Of a stretch of DNA of 28,973 nt, positions 23,330 through 28,837 are shown one piece after another. A program made the translations under genes and the position numbers. The notes beneath the pieces were generated by a model that saw only the letters and a program-made list of their open reading frames with translations, was not told the origin of the DNA and made no database searches. How positions within the stretch are numbered: the stretch's first letter is position 1; each line of letters opens with the position of its first letter. The stretch lies in the IMG/VR virus record IMGVR_UViG_3300015366_000132, positions 1-28,973 of that record; one strand, written 5' to 3'. This DNA comes from a virus.

Positions 23330-23490
23330 AACCAACAACACTAGAAGCATTAATTTATAACAGAGAAGCTAGACTTAAGGACAGAATAGAAAGGCTAGGC
23401 GGTCTAAAAGACAAGATCAGGTTAGAAGAGGTACGTTATATAAAGAAGCTCATGCAAGAGATATTAAGGAACAAGAATGAACTTTGTTGA
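23326..23490 (+). CDS. Small basic helical protein, 54 residues
   Basis: ATG 23326 overlaps the helicase stop (ATGA). The product is one long charged helix (A-L-I-Y-N-R-E-A-R-L-K-D-R-I-E-R-L-G-G-L-K-D-K-I to K-K-L-M-Q-E-I-L). The high Lys/Arg content would allow nucleic acid or partner binding, but I recognise no family. It overlaps the primase gene by 14 bases, consistent with coupled translation. Confidence 0.6.
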   Translation: MKPTTLEALIYNREARLKDRIERLGGLKDKIRLEEVRYIKKLMQEILRNKNELC

Positions 23491-24349
23491 TTTTGCTAGA
23501 GCACATGGGGTGGAGATTGATTATTCGCAACTCTACCCATCTGACAGGATTCGAAGGTGTGGGACGGTTGATAAGCCTAACTCTACTAACGGCGCATTCT
23601 TTTACGACGGTGGGCGCGGTTGGGTGTTTAACTGGTCAGGCGAGGCTCGCGTGTGTTGGTTTGAATCTGACAAGCCTTGGACTGATGCTGAAAAGCGTGA
23701 GTGGGCTGTTAAGCGCCAGCAGGCAAGCTCTGAAAAAGACAGATCTTATGAGATTGCCGCGCAAAAGGCTGACGTCATTTTGCGATTGGCCAAGATGGAG
23801 CCACATCCCTACCTAGAGATAAAAGGGTTTAAAGACATGAAGGCGCTGGTGCTGGAGGACAAGCTCTTGATCCCTATGCGTAACGTAGTGACAGATAAAA
23901 TCCAGGGATACCAACAGATCTATTGGGACCAGGAGGCTAGAAAGTACGAAAAGAAGATGCTCCACGGCATGAGGGCTAAGAATGCTGTGCTGTGTATGGG
24001 TCCTAGAGAAGCCTTAGAGATTTGGTTTGTTGAAGGGTATGCTACAGGTCTATCGGTACACAAAGCGCTCCGTAGCATGGGATTACACGGCTCGGTGGTG
24101 GTTTGTTTCTCGGCATCTAACCTGGTGCAGGTGGCTGACCAGTTGAAGGGTGATAGGTTTGTTTTTGCAGATAACGATTTGAGCAAAACTGGAGAACAAT
24201 CGGCAATAAGTACTGGTTTGCCTTGGACGATGGCAGATGAGTGTGGTATGGACGCCAACGACCTGCACAAAAAGAAAGGTTTGATGGCTGTACAAAAGAA
24301 AATTATGGATTTACGAAAAGAGGTCTTGACACGGCTTGCAACGGTATAG
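23477..24349 (+). CDS. TOPRIM-domain DNA primase
   Basis: The 290-residue protein has an N-terminal part with R-R-C-G-T and a G-A-F-F-Y-D-G-G-R-G-W-V-F-N-W segment (about 39-53), reminiscent of small zinc-less primase starts. The link is H-P-Y-L-E-I-K-G-F (110-118), L-L-I-P-M-R-N (130-136) and I-Q-G-Y-Q-Q-I-Y (142-149). The TOPRIM domain has F-V-E-G-Y-A-T-G-L-S (184-193, Glu186) and F-A-D-N-D (230-234), then A-N-D-L-H-K-K-K-G (260-268). It should lay RNA primers for phage DNA synthesis. AAGGAACAAGA precedes the ATG. A consensus promoter overlaps its last codons. Confidence 0.85.
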   Translation: MNFVDFARAHGVEIDYSQLYPSDRIRRCGTVDKPNSTNGAFFYDGGRGWVFNWSGEARVCWFESDKPWTDAEKREWAVKRQQASSEKDRSYEIAAQKADVILRLAKMEPHPYLEIKGFKDMKALVLEDKLLIPMRNVVTDKIQGYQQIYWDQEARKYEKKMLHGMRAKNAVLCMGPREALEIWFVEGYATGLSVHKALRSMGLHGSVVVCFSASNLVQVADQLKGDRFVFADNDLSKTGEQSAISTGLPWTMADECGMDANDLHKKKGLMAVQKKIMDLRKEVLTRLATV

Positions 24350-24356
24350 TTATAAT
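24326..24356 (+). promoter_or_regulatory. Consensus promoter for element B
   Basis: TTGACA (24326-24331) and TATAAT (24351-24356) both match the sigma70 consensus exactly, with a 19-base spacer. The -35 and spacer lie in the primase coding end and the stop codon falls in the spacer. Expected start near 24363, two bases before the first paired base of element B. Confidence 0.75.
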
Positions 24357-24364
24357 TGTCATAT

Positions 24365-24510
24365 CGACGGGTTTGGTACCCCGTTGTAGTTTCAGTACAA
24401 ACGATCCGCAAGCCCATTGGTGAGCGGGCTTCGTCAAAGCTAAAGGTGCGTGGTACTGCACCCCTTTATGCGGCAACCAAGCCTAAAGCTCGTTCACCAA
24501 TGGGTTTTTT
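24365..24510 (+). ncRNA. Element B: structured RNA homologous in plan to element A
   Basis: Hairpin H1 pairs 24365-24372 with 24378-24386 (one bulged C, one G-U) around loop TTGGT, which is complementary to ACCAA (24476-24480). AGTAC (24394-24398) is complementary to GTACT (24453-24457), the loop end of hairpin P3 GGTGC/GCACC (24445-24462). The closing stem P2 pairs 24411-24431 with 24486-24506, 21 consecutive pairs including three G-U, and runs into T6 (24505-24510). The order of helices is the same as in element A, and both share a GTAGT segment just after H1. P4 of element A has no clear equivalent. No convincing gene overlaps it; the 89-codon frame from 24356 has unrelated composition. 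Confidence 0.65.
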
Positions 24511-24765
24511 GCTTTGTGGCCTTACCCGCCAAATCGGACGCGTATCGGCAGTAGCGATTTGGGGATACCTCTACTACGGGATAGATGTTGAGAGAGAGGC
24601 AAGGGTGGCGAAGATAGCGCCCTAACATCGAACGGCTGTCGGGTCATGTGGCTCCAGTTGGCAAACATGTGAAGGCTTAGCCCCTATGGGGAGGGCTGAG
24701 TCTGTCCACCAGTCAGCAATCAAAAGAAAGTGTTTAGAGAATGTTGAACAATTACTAGAAAATAC
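24511..24765 (+). other. Gene-free, structure-rich region downstream of element B
   Basis: Hairpins visible here include CCAAATCG/CGATTTGG (24529-24536 with 24555-24562) and GGCG/CGCC around 24607-24621. Another is CATGT/ACATG (24645-24649 with 24665-24669), whose loop holds TTGGC. A long stem CTTAGCCCC/GGGG-A-GGGCTGAG spans 24676-24700. CCGCCAA at 24526-24532 is identical to the segment of element A that pairs with its H1 loop. The last 45 bases are AT-rich and unstructured. With the terminator at 24766, the whole 24363-24785 could be one RNA of about 420 bases. I see no tRNA, tmRNA, RNase P or intron signature. Confidence 0.45.
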
Positions 24766-24785
24766 GGGGGATGCCCCCTTTTTTT
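24766..24785 (+). terminator. Rho-independent terminator
   Basis: GGGGG (24766-24770), loop ATG, CCCCC (24774-24778), then seven T residues. It closes the gene-free region and separates it from the right-hand operon. Confidence 0.9.
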
Positions 24786-24795
24786 GTTTAAATGC

Positions 24796-24814
24796 TTTAA
24801 TTTAATGTTATAGT
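24796..24814 (+). promoter_or_regulatory. Rightward promoter of the right-hand operon, extended -10 element
   Basis: TTTAATTTAATGTTATAGT matches the leftward promoter element at 20500-20518 at 18 of 19 positions and has the extended -10 TGTTATAGT. It lies ten bases after the terminator and about 40 bases before the first gene of the operon. A weak TTGTTT at 24784-24789 is 19 bases upstream of the -10. Confidence 0.65.
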
Positions 24815-24852
24815 ATGGTTACCACGATGTGTGGGTTTGATGGAGAGAAAAA

Positions 24853-25110
24853 ATGGAAAGAAACATGAGAAAAGCTTTTAACAAGTTGCAGAAGATGGGA
24901 TGCCCTGTGTATGAGCACCCAGATGACGGCAATAATTTTAGTATTGATGCTGAGCATCCTGAGAGTTATAGGTGGTGTGATTACTGGAATGAGAGCAGTC
25001 TTGTTTGGGATGGTGAGACAACCAATCCTAAGATTGATAAAGTTTTAAATCCACTTGGATTATTTGCTGAGTGGCACAACCCTGGGCGCATTGCGGTGTA
25101 CAACATATGA
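24853..25110 (+). CDS. Conserved-looking phage protein, 85 residues
   Basis: The protein begins M-E-R-N-M-R-K-A-F-N-K-L-Q-K-M-G-C-P-V-Y-E-H. It then has S-I-D-A-E-H-P-E-S-Y-R-W-C-D-Y-W-N-E and ends K-V-L-N-P-L-G-L-F-A-E-W-H-N-P-G-R-I-A-V-Y. The R-A-F-N-x-L-x-x-x-G-x-P-V-Y start and G-L-F-A-E-W-x-N-P-G ending mark a small phage family of unknown function. GGAG six bases before ATG 24853 supports this start. It is the first gene after the right-hand promoter and overlaps the next by 4 bases. Confidence 0.7.
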   Translation: MERNMRKAFNKLQKMGCPVYEHPDDGNNFSIDAEHPESYRWCDYWNESSLVWDGETTNPKIDKVLNPLGLFAEWHNPGRIAVYNI

Positions 25111-25391
25111 CTGAAGAAGAATTGGAGATTGCGGCGATTAAACATGAGAGACGTCGCAACACTTTTGCGGCTGAGGGCTTGAGTAATACGGATGCTTGGG
25201 AGTTGGCTGATAAGCTGATGGAGCGTGATCAAGACCCGCAAGACGATAGACGGTTGTGTTTTGAGTGCAAAAAGTACAACACAATTTACAAGACTTGCCC
25301 AATGATTGTCGATAAGAAAGGTATGCATCAAAGGCCACTTAGATTTACTCTCCAGCGCTGTGACTGGTTTGAGCTAAAGGGTAAGAAATGA
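25107..25391 (+). CDS. Small cysteine-containing phage protein, possible zinc binder
   Basis: ATG 25107 gives 94 residues and the ATGA overlap; the longer upstream frame from 25071 is a shadow. The N-terminal helix E-E-E-L-E-I-A-A-I-K-H-E-R-R-R is followed by D-A-W-E-L-A-D-K-L and D-D-R-R-L-C-F-E-C-K-K-Y. Two later cysteines are in T-C-P-M and R-C-D-W-F-E. D-R-R-x-C-x-E-C with two spaced cysteines suggests a zinc site, as in a family of short phage replication-region proteins without known function. Confidence 0.65.
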   Translation: MTEEELEIAAIKHERRRNTFAAEGLSNTDAWELADKLMERDQDPQDDRRLCFECKKYNTIYKTCPMIVDKKGMHQRPLRFTLQRCDWFELKGKK

Positions 25392-25846
25392 AGATGTACC
25401 TTGGCATAGATCCAGGTTTTAGCGGTGCATGGGGTCTTATTGATCACCACGGCAAGTATCAGTCCTGTGGAGATATGTTGAACAACGGCAAACACATTCT
25501 GTCACGGGCGGTGCATGCTGAGATAGTCCAAGCGATTGATCGACAAGACATTGAGGGGGTGATTGAGTCTGTGCATAGTATGCCTGCGCAGGGAGTTGCG
25601 AGCAGTTTTAAGTTTGGTGTTGCATTTGGTATGGCGATAGCAATCATAGAGCGGATTAACTGCCCTTGGATGCTAGTTACGCCACAGAAGTGGAAGAAGG
25701 ATATGGGGCTTACGTCTGATAAGACACAGTCGCTGGAGATGGCGAGGAGGCTATGGCCAAATGCTCCTTTGGCGAGACAGATGGACAACGGACGGGCAGA
25801 ATCATTATTAATGGCAGAGTGGTTAAGAAGACAGGAGCAAATATGA
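25388..25846 (+). CDS. RuvC-like Holliday junction resolvase
   Basis: The 152-residue protein has the RNase H-fold first strand with D8 (L-G-I-D-P-G-F-S-G-A-W-G), a second-strand carboxylate E60 (V-I-E-S-V-H-S-M), and a C-terminal D-N-G-R-A-E-S-L-L-M-A-E (133-144) supplying D133 and E138. S-F-K-F-G-V-A-F-G and T-P-Q-K-W-K-K match RuvC-like phage endonucleases. It should resolve four-way and branched DNA before packaging. It overlaps both neighbours by 4 bases. Confidence 0.85.
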   Translation: MKMYLGIDPGFSGAWGLIDHHGKYQSCGDMLNNGKHILSRAVHAEIVQAIDRQDIEGVIESVHSMPAQGVASSFKFGVAFGMAIAIIERINCPWMLVTPQKWKKDMGLTSDKTQSLEMARRLWPNAPLARQMDNGRAESLLMAEWLRRQEQI

Positions 25847-26061
25847 CAAAAGTAGACTTTTTATCTTTACTGAGAATTACAGGAATTGGCGAAAACGCAA
25901 TTATTTTGGCGGGTAATGCTTACGACATGGGTGCCGAATTTGAGCGTGAGGAATGTGCAAAATTAATGGATGAAATGGCAGTTAAAGACAATCTAACGAA
26001 TTATTACAAAGTTTCATCGAATGCAATCAAAGCGAGGGGACACAAGGGAGTAGTCGAATGA
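25843..26061 (+). CDS. Small helical protein, 72 residues
   Basis: ATG 25843 has AGGAG five bases upstream and overlaps the resolvase stop. The longer frame from 25753 lies inside the resolvase gene and is rejected. The product contains N-A-Y-D-M-G-A-E-F-E-R-E-E-C-A-K-L-M-D-E-M-A and ends S-N-A-I-K-A-R-G. The R-E-E-C-A-K helix followed by A-I-K-A-R-G is a recurrent pattern in small phage proteins of unknown role and resembles part of the 66-residue protein at 18262. Confidence 0.6.
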   Translation: MTKVDFLSLLRITGIGENAIILAGNAYDMGAEFEREECAKLMDEMAVKDNLTNYYKVSSNAIKARGHKGVVE

Positions 26062-26342
26062 TTCACTTTACAAAAGAAGGCGGTCGAAAGAAGGTTGGAC
26101 TAAACCTATACCGCACCAGAGGTGGATTTGTTGTTGCATGGGTTTGGTATTACCCAGAAACCCACGAACTCAAGGGTTGGCGCTTCCGCTTGCGTATGCA
26201 CATGAAGCCACGCATTTTGTGGTCAGTAGATTCTTGCAACGTTATTGCTAATTACTTGACCATCCATGACCTTCAGCTTGTAAACCGTGAGGTGTTGGTT
26301 GACCTTGTAGCGTCGGGTAATGAGGACAAGAATGATTTATGA
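26058..26342 (+). CDS. Hypothetical phage protein, 94 residues
   Basis: The product is basic and aromatic-rich: F-T-K-E-G-G-R-K-K-V-G-L-N-L-Y-R-T-R-G-G-F-V-V-A-W-V-W-Y-Y-P-E-T, then W-R-F-R-L-R-M-H. The first half looks like a small beta sheet. I recognise no family. It is coupled to the preceding gene by ATGA and overlaps the next small gene by 11 bases. Confidence 0.6.
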   Translation: MIHFTKEGGRKKVGLNLYRTRGGFVVAWVWYYPETHELKGWRFRLRMHMKPRILWSVDSCNVIANYLTIHDLQLVNREVLVDLVASGNEDKNDL

Positions 26343-26496
26343 ATTTTTTATGCCACCTAAACCGAATGTGTTTATTAAATTTGGAGAAGACAGCAATGTT
26401 TGTTTTGAGTCTTATGTACCAAAACCACCTAATTCTTTTCAAAAATGGATGTTAAAGATATTTTTTGGTATATACATGGAGGTAAAGAATGACTAA
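26332..26496 (+). CDS. Small protein of 54 residues with hydrophobic C-terminus
   Basis: The frame starts M-I-Y-E-F-F-M-P-P-K-P-N-V-F-I-K-F and ends W-M-L-K-I-F-F-G-I-Y-M-E-V-K-N-D. GAGGA five bases before the ATG is a good ribosome site. It fills what would otherwise be a 146-base gap in a region where genes abut. It overlaps both neighbours. The C-terminal amphipathic or membrane-associated helix is the only visible feature. Confidence 0.6.
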   Translation: MIYEFFMPPKPNVFIKFGEDSNVCFESYVPKPPNSFQKWMLKIFFGIYMEVKND

Positions 26497-26884
26497 AGAA
26501 ATATATTTAAGACGATATCAAGAGGCAAGAGGAACAATCACGATGCCTAATGAAACATTGTGGATCGATAAATTTGAGGTATGCGTTAAATTTGATTCAC
26601 TAGAAGAAGCAAGGTCTTTTAGGGATGAAATAGAAAACCCGAGACCCAACTTATCTATCACTATGCGTACCAAAGAAAATGAACCACATACGGGCATTGA
26701 AAAATTAAATTTAACTGTACGAACTGAAAAGTTTTTAAAAGCAGATGATGTTATTTCTATTGAGCAACTTCAATGTTGTACAGAACAAAGATTACTTAAA
26801 ACCCCCAACCTTGGACGCAAAGCAATAAATGAAATTAAAGAAAGAATGGCAGAGTTTGGGTATAAATTAAGGGGACAAGAATGA
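26489..26884 (+). CDS. RNA polymerase alpha-subunit C-terminal-domain-like protein
   Basis: Residues 69-129 closely follow bacterial alpha-CTD: I-E-K-L-N-L-T-V-R-T-E-K-F-L-K-A-D, then T-E-Q-R-L-L-K-T-P-N-L-G-R-K-A-I-N-E-I-K and E-F-G-Y-K-L. Aligned by eye with E. coli RpoA, the DNA-contact residues R265, N294, G296 and K298 are kept as R78, N107, G109 and K111. S299 is replaced by Ala. The N-terminal 65 residues are unrelated (F-E-V-C-V-K-F-D-S-L-E-E-A-R-S-F-R) and contain no alpha dimerisation domain. A GGAGG ribosome site with six-base spacing implies good translation. It could bind UP-element-like DNA or compete with or mimic host alpha-CTD; this is inference. Confidence 0.8.
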   Translation: MTKEIYLRRYQEARGTITMPNETLWIDKFEVCVKFDSLEEARSFRDEIENPRPNLSITMRTKENEPHTGIEKLNLTVRTEKFLKADDVISIEQLQCCTEQRLLKTPNLGRKAINEIKERMAEFGYKLRGQE

Positions 26885-27252
26885 CTAAAGAAGCATTGAA
26901 GCTGGCACTAGAGGCGTTGGAAAGCAGTGACAAGTTAATAAACGGCTCAGGAAATCATTTTGGTTTGGAGGGCGCAATGGACGGTTATTACAGTGGTTGT
27001 TTTGATGTTGGCGGAAACAATAAACTTTTAAACAAAGCCATCGCCGCCATCAAAGAAGCCTTGGCACAGCCAGAGCAGGAACCTGACCTTGAAGGCGAGC
27101 TGCAAACTATGAGTGATTTAATTGTGCTCATAACTCGGCAACGGGACGGGTTTGCGCATGAGCTTACGGAACACAGCAAACTTATTGCTGTCCAAACAGC
27201 CCGCATCGTTGACTTGCAGACACACATTGAAAACCTTGAAGGAGAAGAATGA
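26881..27252 (+). CDS. Modular phage hypothetical protein 1 (EALAQPEQEP type)
   Basis: The 123-residue product starts T-K-E-A-L-K-L-A-L-E-A-L-E and carries A-I-A-A-I-K-E-A-L-A-Q-P-E-Q-E-P (about 53-68). The C-terminal coiled coil has I-V-D-L-Q-T-H-I-E-N-L. This helical opening and the A-Q-P-x-Q-E-P linker belong to a large group of phage proteins without known function. It overlaps both neighbours by 4 bases and shares the linker with the next gene. Confidence 0.65.
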   Translation: MTKEALKLALEALESSDKLINGSGNHFGLEGAMDGYYSGCFDVGGNNKLLNKAIAAIKEALAQPEQEPDLEGELQTMSDLIVLITRQRDGFAHELTEHSKLIAVQTARIVDLQTHIENLEGEE

Positions 27253-27695
27253 TGAACAATTCAATTATTGCTGGCGCACTGTTTGACTTCATGGGCTGGC
27301 TTACATCACGCAAAGAGCGCCTTGTTTTGTCATCTACTGACGAAGCATCACCAGCAGTGGATGCAATCAAAGACTTTGCAAAGATGCGCGGCTTGTCTTT
27401 GGATGACGCACAAGTACAGACATGGCAAGAAGCACTAGCACAGCCGCAGCAGGAGCCGCTTGAATATTGGAATGCCGGCAATAGGGGGCAATGGGAAATA
27501 TTCCCTGCAAAGGCTTATCAGATATTTGAACGTGATCAACCCCTCTACACCACCACCCCACCACAACGCACATGGGTAGGGCTGACAGATGAGGAGATTG
27601 AGCAGGGTTGCAAAGAGTCATGGGTGACTGAGCAAGCGTGGCAGTCTGCTGTCTGGTGGGCCGAGGCTAAGTTGAAGGAGAAGAACAATGGATGA
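27249..27695 (+). CDS. Modular phage hypothetical protein 2 (RTWVGLT type)
   Basis: The 148-residue protein contains the linker E-A-L-A-Q-P-Q-Q-E-P (about 61-70), P-L-Y-T-T-T, then R-T-W-V-G-L-T-D-E-E-I-E-Q, and ends W-A-E-A-K-L-K-E-K-N. R-T-W-V-G-L-T and E-A-K-L-x-E-K-N recur in the next gene, so the two share a C-terminal module. AAGGAG precedes the ATG. Composition is more GC-rich than the alpha-CTD-like gene before it. Function is unknown. Confidence 0.65.
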   Translation: MMNNSIIAGALFDFMGWLTSRKERLVLSSTDEASPAVDAIKDFAKMRGLSLDDAQVQTWQEALAQPQQEPLEYWNAGNRGQWEIFPAKAYQIFERDQPLYTTTPPQRTWVGLTDEEIEQGCKESWVTEQAWQSAVWWAEAKLKEKNNG

Positions 27696-28062
27696 CAGAC
27701 AACTTATTGCAGACCTGTTGAGTGCGCTGGAATATCACACAGAGCAGACAAGACCGATTGAGTTCAGCAAGGTGGCGATTGAAGCCGCCCGTGAGTATTT
27801 GCGAAAGCCAGCACAGCAGGGGCCTGTGGCGTGGGGAGTCTTTGAAGGCAATCTGCACGATATGTTTTTTACTGAGGCCGAAGCAGTTGAAATGGCACAG
27901 CTAAAAGGAAACCATGCTGAAGTGAAGCCACTCTACACAGCAACACAGCGCACATGGGTTGGGCTGACTCACGAGGAACACATGGAAATCATGACTGGCA
28001 CAATGACAACATCAAGCCGGATGGCGGCAGTCGAAGCCAAGTTGCGGGAGAAAAATTTATGA
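27688..28062 (+). CDS. Modular phage hypothetical protein 3 (RTWVGLT type)
   Basis: The 124-residue protein has a helical N-terminus (R-Q-L-I-A-D-L-L-S-A-L-E-Y-H) and P-V-A-W-G-V-F-E-G-N-L-H-D-M-F, then the shared module P-L-Y-T-A-T-Q-R-T-W-V-G-L-T-H-E-E and V-E-A-K-L-R-E-K-N. V-A-W-G-V-F with F-F-T-E-A-E-A-V resembles small phage domains found singly elsewhere. The ribosome site GAAGGAGAAGAACA closely repeats that of the preceding gene, consistent with duplication of a cassette. Confidence 0.65.
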   Translation: MDDRQLIADLLSALEYHTEQTRPIEFSKVAIEAAREYLRKPAQQGPVAWGVFEGNLHDMFFTEAEAVEMAQLKGNHAEVKPLYTATQRTWVGLTHEEHMEIMTGTMTTSSRMAAVEAKLREKNL

Positions 28063-28199
28063 ACGACTTGTTTAAACCGCATCAATGCCCGCGATGCTTT
28101 GGCCTATTCAAAGTGGGTGACAGGTTCTGGAATGATTCAGGCACTGTTTACCACTGGGTTTGTTGGGTAAATAAATCAAAGGAGAAGACACATGACTGA
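28059..28199 (+). CDS. Small zinc-finger-like protein, 46 residues
   Basis: ATG 28059 with GGGAG upstream gives a product with C-P-R-C (C10, C13), then F-K-V-G-D-R-F-W-N-D-S-G-T-V-Y-H-W-V-C-W. The C-x2-C with H-x2-C can bind one zinc ion. It overlaps the preceding gene by 4 bases. Such short treble-clef-like proteins are frequent in phage right arms; the partner is unknown. Confidence 0.65.
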   Translation: MNDLFKPHQCPRCFGLFKVGDRFWNDSGTVYHWVCWVNKSKEKTHD

Positions 28200-28245
28200 C
28201 GTATCAGGATGGAGAAAAAGAGGAGGTGGTCGTGGAAGAAATTGA
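28192..28245 (+). CDS. Possible 17-residue basic peptide
   Basis: The frame encodes M-T-D-V-S-G-W-R-K-R-G-G-G-R-G-R-N and is preceded by a strong AAGGAG site. It bridges two genes and overlaps the next by 14 bases, so it may instead serve as a coupling frame for translation of the following gene. The Arg/Gly-rich end would bind nucleic acid. Very short, so uncertain. Confidence 0.3.
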   Translation: MTDVSGWRKRGGGRGRN

Positions 28246-28558
28246 CCCCAACAAAGCAATTGAATACATCCAAAGAGAGTCTAAGAACTATGCGGATGCA
28301 CTCGCCCAGGCTAATTACTTGGAGAGATACCTAAAAACCAAGAAGGCAGAATTAATGGGGGAGGAGGCTGGTTCATTGGGGGCTAAAGAGATTTATGCTT
28401 ATGCCCACAAAGACTACATTGCCCTGTTGGATGCCCTTAAAACCGCTGAAAACACCAAGGAACATCTCAAATATATGCTGGATGCTGCCAAGCTCAGGAT
28501 CGAGGTGTGGAAAGTCTTAGAGTACAACCGTAGAGTCGAAATAAAGAATGGAATGTAA
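28232..28558 (+). CDS. Helical phage protein of a common unknown family
   Basis: From GTG 28232, five bases after AGGAGG, the 108-residue product is helical: A-I-E-Y-I-Q-R-E-S-K-N-Y-A-D-A-L-A-Q-A-N-Y-L-E-R-Y-L-K-T-K-K-A-E-L-M, then A-Y-A-H-K-D-Y, and K-Y-M-L-D-A-A-K-L-R-I-E-V-W-K-V-L-E. The Y-L-x-x-x-x-K-T/S-K-K-A-x-L-M, A-Y-A-x-x-x-Y and A-R/K-I-E-V-W motifs recur widely in phage replication and nuclease regions. Function is unknown to me. GTG 28226 is an alternative but would leave no spacing to the ribosome site. Confidence 0.7.
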   Translation: MEEIDPNKAIEYIQRESKNYADALAQANYLERYLKTKKAELMGEEAGSLGAKEIYAYAHKDYIALLDALKTAENTKEHLKYMLDAAKLRIEVWKVLEYNRRVEIKNGM

Positions 28559-28822
28559 ATGCACTCAAAGAATTTAACAAAAAATGATCGAGAGCACTTT
28601 TTAAAAATTAAAAATATGAGTTGTGGAGTTTGTAGTGCTAGCCCCCCGAGTGATGCTCACCATATAAAACAAAAAATGCACTATACCTGCATACCATTAT
28701 GCAAAGATTGTCATCAAGGTGCATTCAATGGAATTCACGGTCAGGCTAGGATTTGGTCTGTTTATAAAAAAGATGAAATGACAGTCTTAAATGACACAAT
28801 AAGAACATTGTTGTCTCTTTAA
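28559..28822 (+). CDS. HNH / Ref-like zinc nuclease, 87 residues
   Basis: The protein has C-G-V-C (22-25), A-H-H-I-K-Q-K (33-39), I-P-L-C-K-D-C-H-Q-G (45-54), then G-I-H-G-Q-A-R-I-W. The C-x2-C, H-H-I, P-L-C-x-x-C-H order is that of small HNH-fold phage nucleases such as the Ref-like group, where the first His of H-H-I is catalytic. It starts directly after the preceding stop. It may act in recombination or DNA processing; activity is inferred from motifs alone. Confidence 0.7.
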   Translation: MHSKNLTKNDREHFLKIKNMSCGVCSASPPSDAHHIKQKMHYTCIPLCKDCHQGAFNGIHGQARIWSVYKKDEMTVLNDTIRTLLSL

Positions 28823-28837
28823 TGTTATGATTGTCAC

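Noticed and set aside
24356-24625. An 89-codon open frame in the gene-free region
   Set aside because: No ribosome site, no recognisable motif, basic and irregular composition, and it runs through the long complementary arms of element B. RNA structure explains the sequence better.
24511-24765. tRNA, tmRNA, RNase P RNA or group I intron in the structured region
   Set aside because: No T-loop with matching stem, no tmRNA ends, no RNase P core sequence and no group I P7-type core could be found by eye.
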